From positions 1 through 38,713 of the forward strand of contig WION01000502.1 of assembly GCA_015039365.1 (NCBI GenBank): a DNA stretch of 38,713 bases, read 5' to 3'. The DNA comes from Amanita rubescens (Eukaryota; Basidiomycota; Agaricomycetes; Agaricales; Amanitaceae). The notes beneath the pieces are model-generated. The model saw only the letters and a program-made list of their open reading frames with translations, was not told the DNA's origin and did not search any database. Of this stretch, positions 29,386-38,713 are shown piece after piece (positions within the stretch are counted from its first letter, which is position 1; every line of letters starts with the position of its first letter). The translations under genes and the position numbers were made by a program.

Positions 29386-31690
29386 CACACGCGACACACA
29401 AAATACTCCCATGCACTGGCAACAGCTCACTGACAAAACAGACAACGTTTAAGCATCATTGAGTTTAGAAACAGAGGCTCACCTGCGCATCATTCGCATC
29501 ACCTTGAACTCAAGCATCCTCGATACGTCTGTTAGCGGACTCGTTGACTTTAAACGGCGTCAACTCACCGAAGCACCTGATATCAACGCCACTCAGACAC
29601 GATGTACGTGCTCCTGAACAGCAGGCGTCAATGTTAACCGCTGATGCGTCGTCCGACGGTCTGAATGGGGAAAGGCCGTGGGAGATCGTTCGGCGCAGGG
29701 GCGAATGGACGGAGTACGAGAGGTGCCGAACACAACACAAACACCAAAACAACCTATAATCGTAGTCGAGAGATGTCGAGGATCGCCTAGGTGGGCTGTA
29801 GTCGAAGTCAAGACCTAAAGTAGGTGATGGGAATGAAGAGTAGTATGAAACACAACACAGTACAAGGCTGTCCAGACCTTCTCCTGCATCTTACGACATC
29901 AATTGCGGCCATTGAGTTCTTTCTCGGGAGCGAGCCTTACTGGAACGGGAGGCGTGGGTCGACGGCCGAAAGACGAAGGCGGGATGCGCGGGATTGTCGG
30001 ATTCGGTAAGTGCTTGGAATGCAAAAAATAGGCTATTTCTCCGGTTAGCGCGACGCCGGTCTCACCACCGTGTTCAGCCTTACTTTCGCTAAATTCGCTT
30101 CCACCCTTCCTGACTGGTTGACTGGTTTCCGTCCAAGCCTGTCTGTGATTGGTTGATTGGTTGCATAAATGATTGTATTTTTGGCATTGATTACTGCCGA
30201 ATAGATCGCAAATAGACGTCTAACATTAAAATGCTTGGTTGGTTTGGTTGGTTGGTTCTTTTATGTTGCCCTCTACTTCAGATCACACTTAGCCAATCTG
30301 TTTTAGCATAACTCGTGACGTCGGCTCCGAAACTCTTAGAGAACAATGGCCCGATTCTGTCGCGTGACAACCTCCTACCCTCTTCATGTCGGCCCCATTG
30401 TTATAAACGTATGGCCTCACATCAATTGTCCAAATCCCAGTGCGGGTGGGTTGGGTTGGGTTTGTATGACTTGCGACCGGCTGGAGGTGAGGGGGGCGAC
30501 GAATTGGGACGTGAGGAATGAACAGGCGATGAGAACGTATAGATACTTGCCTATCGCATACTTTTAAATATAGACTTATGGGCCTACGCATCAACTGTCC
30601 GGCCTGGCCGGATACTGGTGACTTGAGAGGGAATCATATCAGGGATTGGGTCATTACGTGCGTTGCGTTTATAGCCGACGTGTCCTCTGACCGGCCTAGC
30701 CGGATACGGTGTAGGCAGGAACTGACAGGAGAGGCGTCGACATGTCGGGACAGCAGCTTAGTCCCCCCATAGTGTGCCCGTAGTGTGGGTGTGAGTGATG
30801 AATGGGCGATGAGGACATTCGTACATACTTGACTGTCCAACCTGACCGATTCGACGTCGGTTTAGGTTAGGTTAGGTTAGGTGACTTACGACTAGCTGGG
30901 GTAAGGGCAGCGACATATCGGGACAACAAGGTGTGACCAATGAACGGCAATGAGCAGATACATACTTGAACACCGCATTTGTTTTACGATGGTGGTGGTA
31001 CGGAAACACGCAACGAAGGGAAATTACGACTCCGACCGCCCAGTTGCACAGCATGGAGCAGTATTTGTGGGACAAATAACACTTGGGTGCCGCGCGCACA
31101 GCAGGTCCGAGGCTCTTTCTTTTTTGCAATGACCAAAGTCATAATATAAGTTTTCCATTGTGAAATATGTTGAAGACTGTTCACCCAAGATCATTCGTGA
31201 TCACACTCCTTTGAAGCTCAATGTTTATATATAGCCCGTGTATTAATCGCCAAAACATGCAAGTAGTCTCGACTGTAAATAGTTGATGAATGCGCCGGTT
31301 GCAAGCTGAGCACGTTCATTTTCAATTTAGGGCAGTCCTGCAAATGGGTGTTACTTAACAGCGACATCATGCTGCTCCAGACGTCAGCGATGTGCTGGAC
31401 GATGTGTTGGAGTGCATCCCAATGCCTGTGGTGGGAGAGGTTGTGCTGGACGATGTGCTGGGGTGCATCCCAATGCCTGCGGTGGGAGAGGTGGGAGAAT
31501 TGACCGGAGAAGGCGAATGGTTGGTTGGTTGGTTGGTTTGGTTGGTTTGGTTGGTTGGTTTGGTTGGTTACGGATGGCAGGTGCAGGGTCATCGTTTTGG
31601 CTTGCGACAAGTTTCAACTTCCAGCTTTCTCTCTACGACCTTTGGACGACAGTCTACCTGTAAAGGCTCAAAGCGTGCGCGTTTCTCGCA
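29386..31690. other. Fold-back-family debris, no supported gene
   Basis: Contains TTGG arrays (about 30237-30257), the TCCGGCC palindrome at 30598 and a degenerate copy near 30690, GAACAGGCGATGAGAACGTA and ACTTGCCTAT modules near 30520-30560, a TTAGG array near 30863, an arm of the 50-bp-stem hairpin family (about 31020-31085, ACGACTCCGACCG..TATTTGTGGGACAAATA), a 51-bp tandem duplication at about 31393-31490 (GTGCATCCCAATGCCTG), and TTGGTTGGTTTGG at 31519-31570. Short frames such as 29544-29759 (+) show no domain. Confidence 0.55.
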
Positions 31691-31699
31691 TTATGCTGA

Positions 31700-32105
31700 T
31701 GCACAGCTGTTTGCTGCGACACATTGCTGCCTCAGTTCGGTTCGGTTGTCGTGCGTTGATTGTCGGGGTTGACCAGGCGTCACGCTGCCTCAATTAGAGT
31801 AGTGGGGCGCATTTCTGGCCCAAATCGACTGAAAACCGAATTATTGCATGCACGTTCATTTTACATCAGGCGGTACGGATAAAATGCGATGCCTAATATT
31901 CTTGCTGCTGTTCGCAAACTATAATTCTCGTCTTGTTGTTGTTGTTTGCCGTACCTCTTCTAAGCGCGACAGGGTTTCGCGCATTTGCCCTAACCCATCC
32001 CGTACGTTCTCGTGGTTTTGCCGTAACTTGCGCTGTACCTCGCGCAGCGATGTAAACGCGATGCTTTCTATTATCAGATCTGGATCAATAATAATGCATG
32101 AATAG
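31700..32105. repeat. Left arm of an inverted duplication (partner at about 34030-34430)
   Basis: Shared landmarks in opposite orientation include CCTCAATT, CCCAAATCGAC..AAAACCGAA, GCAGCAATGTGTCG and the coding segment IDPDL(I/M)IESI. The arms are diverged and about 2 kb apart, enclosing a hairpin element and other repeats. Confidence 0.65.
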
Positions 32106-32431
32106 CGATACACCAATGTACCTTCATCTTCCTTCATCTTGACTTCGTCCTCCCTGAACCTGACGTTGCTTGCGGGCGTCAAAGCCAGTTTATCTTTTGT
32201 GGTCCATCCTTCGACAAGCGCCTTGGCAAAGTGCTCCCGATATTGGATCCATCCGGTCACCACTTGCTCTTCGGTTACGCCGAAGTGACTCGCGGCGGTC
32301 TCTACAACCGATGACAAGAGTTGATAGAGCTCGAGGGTATCGTCCCCTATCTGTTCTTCAACGTAGGTGAGATCAATATTTTTAAAAAATTGGGAGTTCA
32401 TACCTAGACTGTCGTTGAGTGGGGTGTCCAT
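31919..32431 (-). CDS. Hypothetical 170-residue protein
   Basis: A single uninterrupted frame with an ATG start, 170 codons. Hydrophilic, mostly helical by composition, with a charged C-terminal half (VQRKLRQNHENVRDGL..MRETLSRLEEVRQ) that could form a coiled coil. No recognised domain. A second, broken copy of its middle lies inverted at 34041-34150, so it belongs to a small duplicated family inside the repeat region and probably travels with it. No introns are needed. Confidence 0.6.
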   Translation of the reverse strand: MDTPLNDSLGMNSQFFKNIDLTYVEEQIGDDTLELYQLLSSVVETAASHFGVTEEQVVTGWIQYREHFAKALVEGWTTKDKLALTPASNVRFREDEVKMKEDEGTLVYRYSCIIIDPDLIIESIAFTSLREVQRKLRQNHENVRDGLGQMRETLSRLEEVRQTTTTRREL

Positions 32432-33381
32432 CCTGCAGCCCTTACTCCCACCTGCCTGGCTTTTATACCTTGTGAATGGAAAACTGCGGAGAACATTCTA
32501 CCAGTTTGGCAACTGCATCTGACAATGACGAAATTAGAAGCAATGCAAATAAGGAAAACGAGTTCGTCAGAGCGTCGACCAATGATGAAATTAGAAGCAT
32601 TGCAAATAAGAAATGAGTTTGTCAGAGGGAACGAGTCAGCGGCCCTTTGAACTATATTCCCGCTTAAAGAAAGGCATCTGACTGGCTCAGCCGAATAGCG
32701 CGGCGAGTTTACAAGATGTGGATAGCAGCGTTGCCGATATTACAGTATAACAGTATAATTTGAGCCATTGCAGCATGGGAATGCAGATACATAGAGATCT
32801 ATTAATCCCCACTTCAAGCATGCACACGTACGCGCGTTTATGGCTTAGGCATCAACTGTCCGGCTTGGCCAGATTCGGTGAGGGCCCCAGATATGGCAGT
32901 GGGCGTACAGGTATCGACTACACATCAACTGATTGCGCACCAAAACCAGTTCAGGAAGTTCCCGGACAGCAGGTGGTTGATGAATCAGACGAAGTGCAAG
33001 AAGACGAGGCGTCGAACCTCCTGCCCTACCTGCTCCAGACCCTGCTCCTGCTAACCCTACACCACCAACTCTTCGCCGCTCGTATCCGCCAAGCAGGCCA
33101 ATATGTCACTGATCTAAAATCCAGTTCACTAGTACTGGGAGTCGCTCATCAGTAATTCCCCGTGGATTACAAGCCGCTAATGACGTCATACCTGAGTTGA
33201 ATGAGGAAGCGAAAGCGCTAGCAGTGAAGGGGGAGGAAGAGCGCTTCATGCCAATAGACGGCCTTTGCTCAGCACAGAGTGTTGTTGGTACTAGTTAATC
33301 CCTGGCTACCTGAGTGAGCGATGAACGGACGATCAGGACACGCGCACTTGCCTATAACCAAACCAACCAACCACCTAACAC
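32432..33381. other. Intergenic with small duplications
   Basis: A partly repeated AATGA(C/T)GAAATTAGAAGCA(A/T)TGCAAATAAG stretch occurs at about 32524 and 32581. A degenerate TCCGGCC palindrome with its flank lies near 32850-32885. No gene is supported. Confidence 0.45.
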
Positions 33382-33515
33382 GCAGCGGAGAGCTGTTACG
33401 ACTCCGACTGCCGAACTTGCACGGCTCGAAACACGTGATTTTTGCTATTTGGCACACAAATACTGTTTCGAGCCGTGCAAGTTCGGCAGTCGGAGTTGTA
33501 ACAGCCCTCCGCTGC
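33382..33515. mobile_element. Complete MITE-like hairpin with 52-bp arms
   Basis: Arm 33382-33433 and arm 33464-33515 are reverse complements with about 50 of 52 bases matching, around a 30-base loop. The sequence includes ACTCCGACTGCCGAACTTGC. The same arms form the centre of the 6.1-7.3 kb fold-back, and half-copies lie near 8.2 and 31.05 kb. No coding capacity. Confidence 0.88.
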
Positions 33516-33639
33516 TTGCTTCTCTACCACTATCATCGTAAAACAAAGTAACTTGTGTCCTCATCGCCCGTCCGTCGCTCATGGTGCTAAGCCCTGTTTG
33601 CCACCTCCCTCAGCAGTCGTAAGTCACGTCGACCACGTC

Positions 33640-33960
33640 GTATCCGGCCAGGCCGGTCCGATAGTAAAAGCCAGGCCTGTACCGTTGTCCAACCCCAAAC
33701 CCCAACCCCAACCCCACCCCACCCCGTTACGGTTCCCTCGCCCGTTTGTACTGCCATATCCAAGACTCGCACCCGCACCGTATCTGGCCAGGCCGTTTAG
33801 TTGATGCGTAAGCCACAAACGCGGTCCAAAATAGGCTATTCGTCATCGCCTGTTCATTGCTCATACCACGGGGGGACTAGACGCCCTCTCTCCTCAGCCA
33901 GACGCAGGTCTACACTGTATCCGGCCTGGCCGGACAGCTCATGCGTGAGCCACAAATGCA
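33640..33960. repeat. Fold-back modules with TCCGGCC palindromes and CCAACCCC tract
   Basis: Palindrome copies near 33645, 33785 (degenerate) and 33916, and a CCCCAACCCCAACCCCA tract near 33692-33720. Same modules as at 6-8.7 kb, in tandem. Confidence 0.6.
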
Positions 33961-34040
33961 TGTAGTAGGTACTGTTCAAAAATAAGTCATAGGCAGTACC
34001 CGTGTCCTCATGGGGTATGTTGGCATATTTCTGTATACAT

Positions 34041-34150
34041 TGTTGTTTATTGATCCGGATCTGATGATAGAAAGCATCACGTTTAAATTGCTATGCGAGA
34101 TACAGCACCGGCCACGGCAAAACCATGAGCAGATGCGTAAAACCCTGTAG
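34041..34150 (+). pseudogene. Inverted fragment of the 170-residue hypothetical gene
   Basis: On the plus strand this reads LFIDPDLMIESITF..LLCEIQ..RQNHEQMRKTL then a stop. It matches IDPDLIIESIAFTSLREVQRKLRQNHE of the 31919-32431 gene. It is truncated at both ends and diverged. Confidence 0.75.
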
Positions 34151-34779
34151 CGAATACTGCAAGAAGGGAAAGAATCGTAGGCTGCGAATGGTAATGCGGA
34201 CGCTAGGCGCCTCACCTTATATGCACTGCCTCGTATAAACATGAATAACATGAATAATAATTTACATGCTTTGCATTGATTCCGTTCGGTTTTCGGTCGA
34301 TTTGGGCTAGAATATGCCTCACCGCTCCAATTGAGGCAGGGCTAGTACGCATAGTCAACCCTGCTTAACCAACCCTGCTTATCGACGCGCGATAACGGAC
34401 GCAGCAATGTGTCGGCAATCGCGTCTTGTCGTCAATAAAAGAAACAATAACAATAAAACAATAAACAACAACAATATGGGTGAAACCCACTCACCCTTAT
34501 ACCGAGCAGTACGAATGCTGCCCAAACCAACCATTTAACCATTTATCCTCATTCGTGTCATCGGCTTGAGGCTACGACAACAAGCAAATATTGACGCCTC
34601 CCAATTTACGAACGTTCTGGCAAGACCACCACGTCATCGCCATTCCCCCGTCTCGCTCGTCGTCCAACCTCACCTCTTGTGGTAATCGCGATTTGATTCG
34701 GAGAGTTCGGAGGGTTAAGTTCGAGCCCCCCCACATGTAAATCTGTAATTCATGAATATAAATATCACCTACGAAATAA

Positions 34780-36210
34780 CACCATTGAGTTGTCAATTTA
34801 CTACTCAAGCTAATCAACTTACTCGGAAGGAGACTCTCTAGAGTCTCCACATTTAATTCCAACTTCCTTTTTGTAAGGGAAGAAACTCGTGACGAGTCGT
34901 ATTAGATTCGTCGTGAACCTAAAAAACGGAGGGTGACAACGAACTTTCCACCAGAGGACTTAACGAGGACTCACCATCGAGTCCCCCCTGTCCATCCGTT
35001 AGACACCGCGTCGTCCAAACCGGCAGAAGAACCACGTAGAACTCCCTTCTGAGTCCCGTGCATCGATAAGATGTAGCTGTGAGAAGTGATTAGCGAGAAA
35101 TGGAAGAAAGAGATGAGGAAGGACCTACCACCTTCCGAAGTCCTCATCCTCGTCCTATCTCACTCATCCGTCTCCCTCCGCGCCCTTCCCACTTCAATAT
35201 CCATCGATAGCAACAACACACGGGCTGCTCCCGAGCCTGCTACCTTCCCGTCGAACGCATGAGGAGTGAACAATGCCGTATACTCGTCTAACGAAGGACT
35301 TCCGTTAGCCACGTAGACAGGAACGATGGCACTTACCTGGTATCTAGATCATTTCTCATTCTCTCCAGAATAGGTTCTGTAGGGGAGAAGCACCAACGAC
35401 TCGCGTTCGAGTAGTCCTTGGGGTCGCGCTTAAGCTATCCCGCCCCTGATCCCAATCCGTGGCACTTGGTCATGTTGAAGTTGGTTCACGTCCTAGTTCA
35501 ACAACGGTCAAGTCCATCACGCGAGAACAAAGAAGATGGACGATACCATCACCGCCCTCACTCGGTTCTTCCACTTCCCTCTCATTCTCCTGGATTTCCA
35601 CCTCGCGAAAAAAACAAGTACGGCTCTTGCAGCAGTCGCTGCCATTCAAGGTGAGCTCCAGCTTGTTAGATCCCTCTTACCGCCATTATCGAAACAGTGA
35701 CGCGACCGCTGACCTGGAAGGCACATCGAAATCTCGGCGAGGCATGGCCCTCGCTCGCGGAGTGGCTAGACACTGCCCAAAGTAATTGTTTGTTGTTTGT
35801 TAATCTTAATTGTTATTAGGAAGTTCCCAACCCCTCCTCAACAGGTTCTGAAGTACAGCACTCCCTCAACATGTATGGCCATACCTTCCGCGACTTCCCT
35901 ATCGGGAAGTCACGCTGACGCCCGACGCGCTCAGCTTCAAACGTCCGTACCGACTCGCTACTTAGACACCTTGACTTAAAAATCGCTCAGAGTAAAGTAA
36001 GTGTGCCAAAACTCTACCCATGAGATCTACAATCCCATTACCTGAGAGCGCCAGCACCTCCACGCTTCGAATTCTGGTCTGTCACACAGCCGTCACGATT
36101 TTCCAAACATGGAAGGAGCGTCAAATTTCGACGCGCATCCTCGTCTAACGCTCTGAGGCCTGTACTACTTCACAATCGCATTGGAAACGTTCGCCTTTGG
36201 AGGGATTCGA
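34780..36210. repeat. Second LTR-less copy of the hairpin-rich element interior
   Basis: GGAAGAAACTCGTGACGAGTCGTATTAGATTCGTCGTGAAC near 34878 parallels 23380-23420. A GGAGACTC/GAGTCTCC hairpin lies near 34827-34846. TCAAATTTCGACGCGCATCC near 36120 parallels 24898. Minus-strand donors GTGAGT (about 34973) and GTAAGT (about 34824) recur. It corresponds to the 3', non-coding half of the element interior. No LTR is seen nearby. Confidence 0.65.
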
Positions 36211-36556
36211 GGGAATAAATGCCTACGATGACTCTACATGTCATAGGTATTTCTTCAGTGATTTACTGTCTCTATGGAAATATGTGCCCTAAACACAAGT
36301 TCTGCACGGAAATCCTCTTCCCTTTGGCCCTATCTTGGCCCCGTAACCTGCGGCGCGTGGGGGAGGATGTGAGGGCTGCACCACTGTCTTGGGGCATTTT
36401 CTAGAGATGTTATATTGTCCTCAAGCCCAATTTTTGTCAGTATCCTCTCATTTCATTTTAGCTCACAACAAAGGGAAATGTATGCGAAGTAACAGATTGC
36501 TGAATGACATGCAATTTCATCAGCTTATACTACTGTGCCATAGCTTGGCTGGTTTC
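36211..36556. other. Intergenic
   Basis: No gene supported. It separates the hairpin-rich copy from the 3' end of the minus-strand Cys-rich gene. Confidence 0.4.
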
Positions 36557-37182
36557 CTAGTATTCATCACTCATTCCATCAATATCCTCACTGTTGAGTT
36601 CCCGCTGCTCCATGCCTTGTTGAAGCATCCCTCCCACCGCCTCTTCCTCTTCATTATCCTCTTCCTCCTTAACATATTCTCCATACAACAGCTCTGAATC
36701 TGGTATATCTACATCGTATGCATTAGAGGGAGGTGAAGGGAGAGGCACTCTGCCATCGTGGCACCCTTGGGGGAATCTGTCTGACAGACAGGGGTACCTG
36801 TTAGCCTCGTAGCATTGCCGGCACACTTCGCAGAGCCTATAAGTGTCTCCACCTGTGGCGCCACAAGTAAATTTGAAACCAAGGTAAACCATTTCATACT
36901 GGCATTGCAGACCCTGGAGGCGGCACCTTACATGATAATTGTTACAGGTTCTGCAGAGGCTTTGTATTGGGTTGGGTTGACTTACCTTGAACATTTGCCT
37001 CGATCAGTTTGTGCAGCAGGTATCAATAGTGAATGCCCGGTTGGACCAGACATTCTCTCCACCGGTAGCATACGTACCGCGCTGTAAGTCATAGGTGGGG
37101 TATTTGTAACTTGTTGGGAAACTTGGAAACATAGGCTGCTTTTGTGCTTTACGGTGGTATTTGGAGATGTTATTTGATCCAA
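36557..37182 (-). CDS. Small Cys-rich, acidic-tailed protein (zinc-binding-like)
   Basis: Exon 1 37182-36986 and exon 2 36950-36557 join across a short 35-nt intron (GTAAGT..CTCTGCAG) with agreeing phase, giving 196 codons. The joined product has two Cys clusters: KCSRTCNNYHVRC..LQC and LCEVCRQCYEANRYPC. The first resembles fungal short Cys-cluster DNA-binding modules (C-x3-C-x6-C), but it is not a clear Zn2Cys6 domain. The C-terminal third is acidic and disordered (EEEDNEEEEA). A 37-nt stretch starting GTTTACC and ending CCACAG could be an additional intron. The exact family is not recognised. A zinc-binding regulatory role is inference. Confidence 0.55.
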
Positions 37183-37204
37183 ATAGGAAAAATTGCTTTG
37201 ATAT

Positions 37205-37445
37205 TTATAGGTCTGGGCGTCCTGTCAATTTACAAGCACTTCTGAAATATGGTAATTTCAGTTTGCCTAAAGTTGACCATGTCCGGCCAAGCCGGACATG
37301 CAGGATGCTGTGTCTGAGATTTGTTTTCCTACCATTGCTTGGTTGTTCCGTTAATTTACAAGCACTTCCAAAATCGTACTTTCAGTTTGCTAAAGCCGAT
37401 TCATTATGTCCGGCTCAGCCGGTCATGCCATGTCTGAGATTTGTT
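37205..37445. repeat. Tandem ~125-bp duplication, each unit with a TCCGGC palindrome
   Basis: Two copies share TTTACAAGCACTTC, TTTCAGTTTGC, GTCCGGC..GCCGG(A/T)CATG and TGTCTGAGATTTGTTT. The palindromes CATGTCCGGCCAAGCCGGACATG (about 37278) and its partner near 37407 are a variant of the family at 6-8 kb. Located upstream of both the minus-strand Cys-rich gene and the plus-strand gene at 37753. Confidence 0.8.
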
Positions 37446-37752
37446 TGACCAGAAGTCCAACAGGCCTGACGTAACGGCATCATCGGCGATCACCTTGAGG
37501 CTCACACCTGTCGTGTCATTGATAGAAAAGATATACAGTACTTGGCACTGAGAGTTTCTCAGGTGCCAACCGTTGCACTAAGATCCGAGTCGCAACTCTT
37601 TCATTGAATATCCCAACGGATAGCTGCCGGTTGCATCACAAAAATCGTACCATATCTTCTGCAGAAAAAGTATATAAGTAGGATCACTGGAAAGCATCGA
37701 GCGATCAGCACGTTCGCCATCTGTCGCAGACTGAGTCCGTCAGTGTCACTAT

Positions 37753-38713
37753 TTGAATGTGGAACAGCAGTCAACGAATGGACACGCACCACCTTATCCA
37801 CAAATTCCAACGCACCATCCCTTCAATCCATACGTAAACTCATATCTGGCCCCATATGGTCCATACCCGATGCCGCACATGCCAACCCATGCAACACCAA
37901 CAACACTAACAGCACCAACAGCACCAACAACAACACCATTCACTAATGTGCCACCGCCAGTGGGCATACATACATATGGACAAGCACCTCTCACTCCAGG
38001 CATGCCGGTGCATGGGTATCCACCAATCCCTCCCAACACTGCCGCTCAGCCTCCCACCGCACCTCCTTCCTTTGGTGTATTAAGACAACGCCCTAACCCT
38101 GAACCGCGCCCTGGTGGTGAGTAATAGATTGCTGGTATAGATAGTTATCTGACAACGTACCCAGTCTTCAGCTTTCAGGTTGAAGTCTCAGATGGAGAAG
38201 GTCGTAGAGACTTTTCCGGAGAGACTGATATGATGTGGGAGAATTTTCATGAGAAGGTGTTGCGATATCTTGAGAAAGCGACGGGTGAAATTGAGCTTGC
38301 CTGTAAGGCTTCTGGGACACGGGTGGGGCAACACAGATGAAAAGTGAAGCGGGTTTCAAAGCCATCATGGACAGAGTCCGTCAAAGAGCGCAGAACGCAC
38401 GCACTCGTGCAGTAAGCCTTGAAATAAAGAATATTGTGAGAAGTTTGTCATCCTGAAGCAGCGGAGCTGACCTTTCATATCCAAGGCAAAACGGGTTGAC
38501 GTAACTAAGGCAAAGAAAAGGACCCGGAAGGATGATGTTCCACCTTCCGTCGATAACTCGGAATCTAGAGAGACCAACACTCAATTCAAGTCACATCAGC
38601 AATTGGAAAAAGCGACACGATGTGAGGCACATAGCGGACGTTGCTTCGTGAGTTGCTCAGGGGGGTTGACAATCACCGTCGCCTTGACCATGCGGAAATG
38701 ACTTTGTGGGCTA
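37753..38713 (+). CDS. 5' part of a Pro/Tyr-rich protein with a helical basic segment; runs off the right edge
   Basis: The first exon frame (about 37753-38120) is Pro-, Thr- and Tyr-rich (PHHPFNPY, YGPYPMPHMP, GMPVHGYPPIPP) and ends at GTGAGT near 38117. An intron to about 38178 (CTTTCAG) is likely, then an exon reading MMWENFHEKVLRYLEKATGE and ACKASGTR. Next comes GFKAIMDRVRQRAQNARTRA, reached through a frame change near 38318-38337 that needs an indel or unusual splicing. An intron then starts at GTAAGC (about 38412) and ends at CCAAG (about 38486), followed by AKRVDVTKAKKRTRKDD and a donor GTGAGT near 38647. No start ATG is in frame with the first exon, so an upstream exon is probable. 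Family not recognised; possibly partly degenerate. Confidence 0.5.

Noticed and set aside
34700..34740. tRNA gene suggested by GTTCGAGCC
   Set aside because: A T-loop-like string is present but no matching acceptor, D or anticodon stems can be drawn.

Overview
This window looks like fungal nuclear DNA, most likely an agaricomycete or related basidiomycete. The genes have many short introns (about 45-75 nt) with GTRNGT-type donors and CTRAY/TACTAAC-like branch points. There is a TET/JBP-type 2-oxoglutarate dioxygenase, a family known to be expanded in those fungi, and much of the sequence is mobile-element debris.

Layout, left to right. Positions 1-360 are a partial copy of the repeat that also lies upstream of the TET/JBP gene at 27.5-28.2 kb. 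Positions 744-5336 (-) hold a complete ten-exon SNF2-type helicase gene (1335 codons) whose tail is built of Gly-Lys and 49-residue repeats. From 5.4 to 9.2 kb there is transposon-derived DNA: a ~1.2 kb fold-back palindrome, TTGG arrays, and scattered TCCGGCC(A/T)GGCCGGA palindromes. A broken gene remnant follows (8.9-9.7 kb), then a fragment of a hairpin-rich repeat (10.2-11.3 kb), then an unrecognised multi-exon gene with an apparent frameshift (11.9-13.1 kb).

The centre (15848-25518) is one LTR retrotransposon. It has 203-bp LTRs with no differences over the aligned sequence, a GACCA target-site duplication and a polypurine tract. It encodes no recognisable reverse transcriptase, integrase or protease. 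Inside is a single 1525-codon sense frame broken only by one TAG, made of divergent repeats and packed with short hairpins whose arms covary between repeat copies. The opposite strand of the same DNA carries regularly spaced, well-formed 44-58 nt introns. Antisense introns would survive retrotransposition, so an antisense multi-intron gene is a real possibility. A further ~2 kb sequence with its own repeated donor/branch-point modules interrupts the 5' LTR. Related hairpin-rich DNA without LTRs occurs at 10.2-11.3 and 34.8-36.2 kb. This is the best candidate in the window for something undescribed.

To the right are a complete four-exon TET/JBP dioxygenase gene (25715-27503, -, 540 codons), its repeated upstream region, a two-exon hypothetical gene (28677-29218, +), more fold-back debris (29.4-34.4 kb) enclosing a 170-residue hypothetical gene and an inverted duplicate fragment of it, a small Cys-rich protein gene (36557-37182, -), and the 5' part of a Pro-rich/helical protein gene that runs off the right edge (37753-38713, +). 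A SNF2 helicase and a TET/JBP enzyme lie in one repeat-rich interval; SNF2 and TET/JBP domains are fused in kinetoplastid JBP2. Whether the two genes work together here is only an inference.
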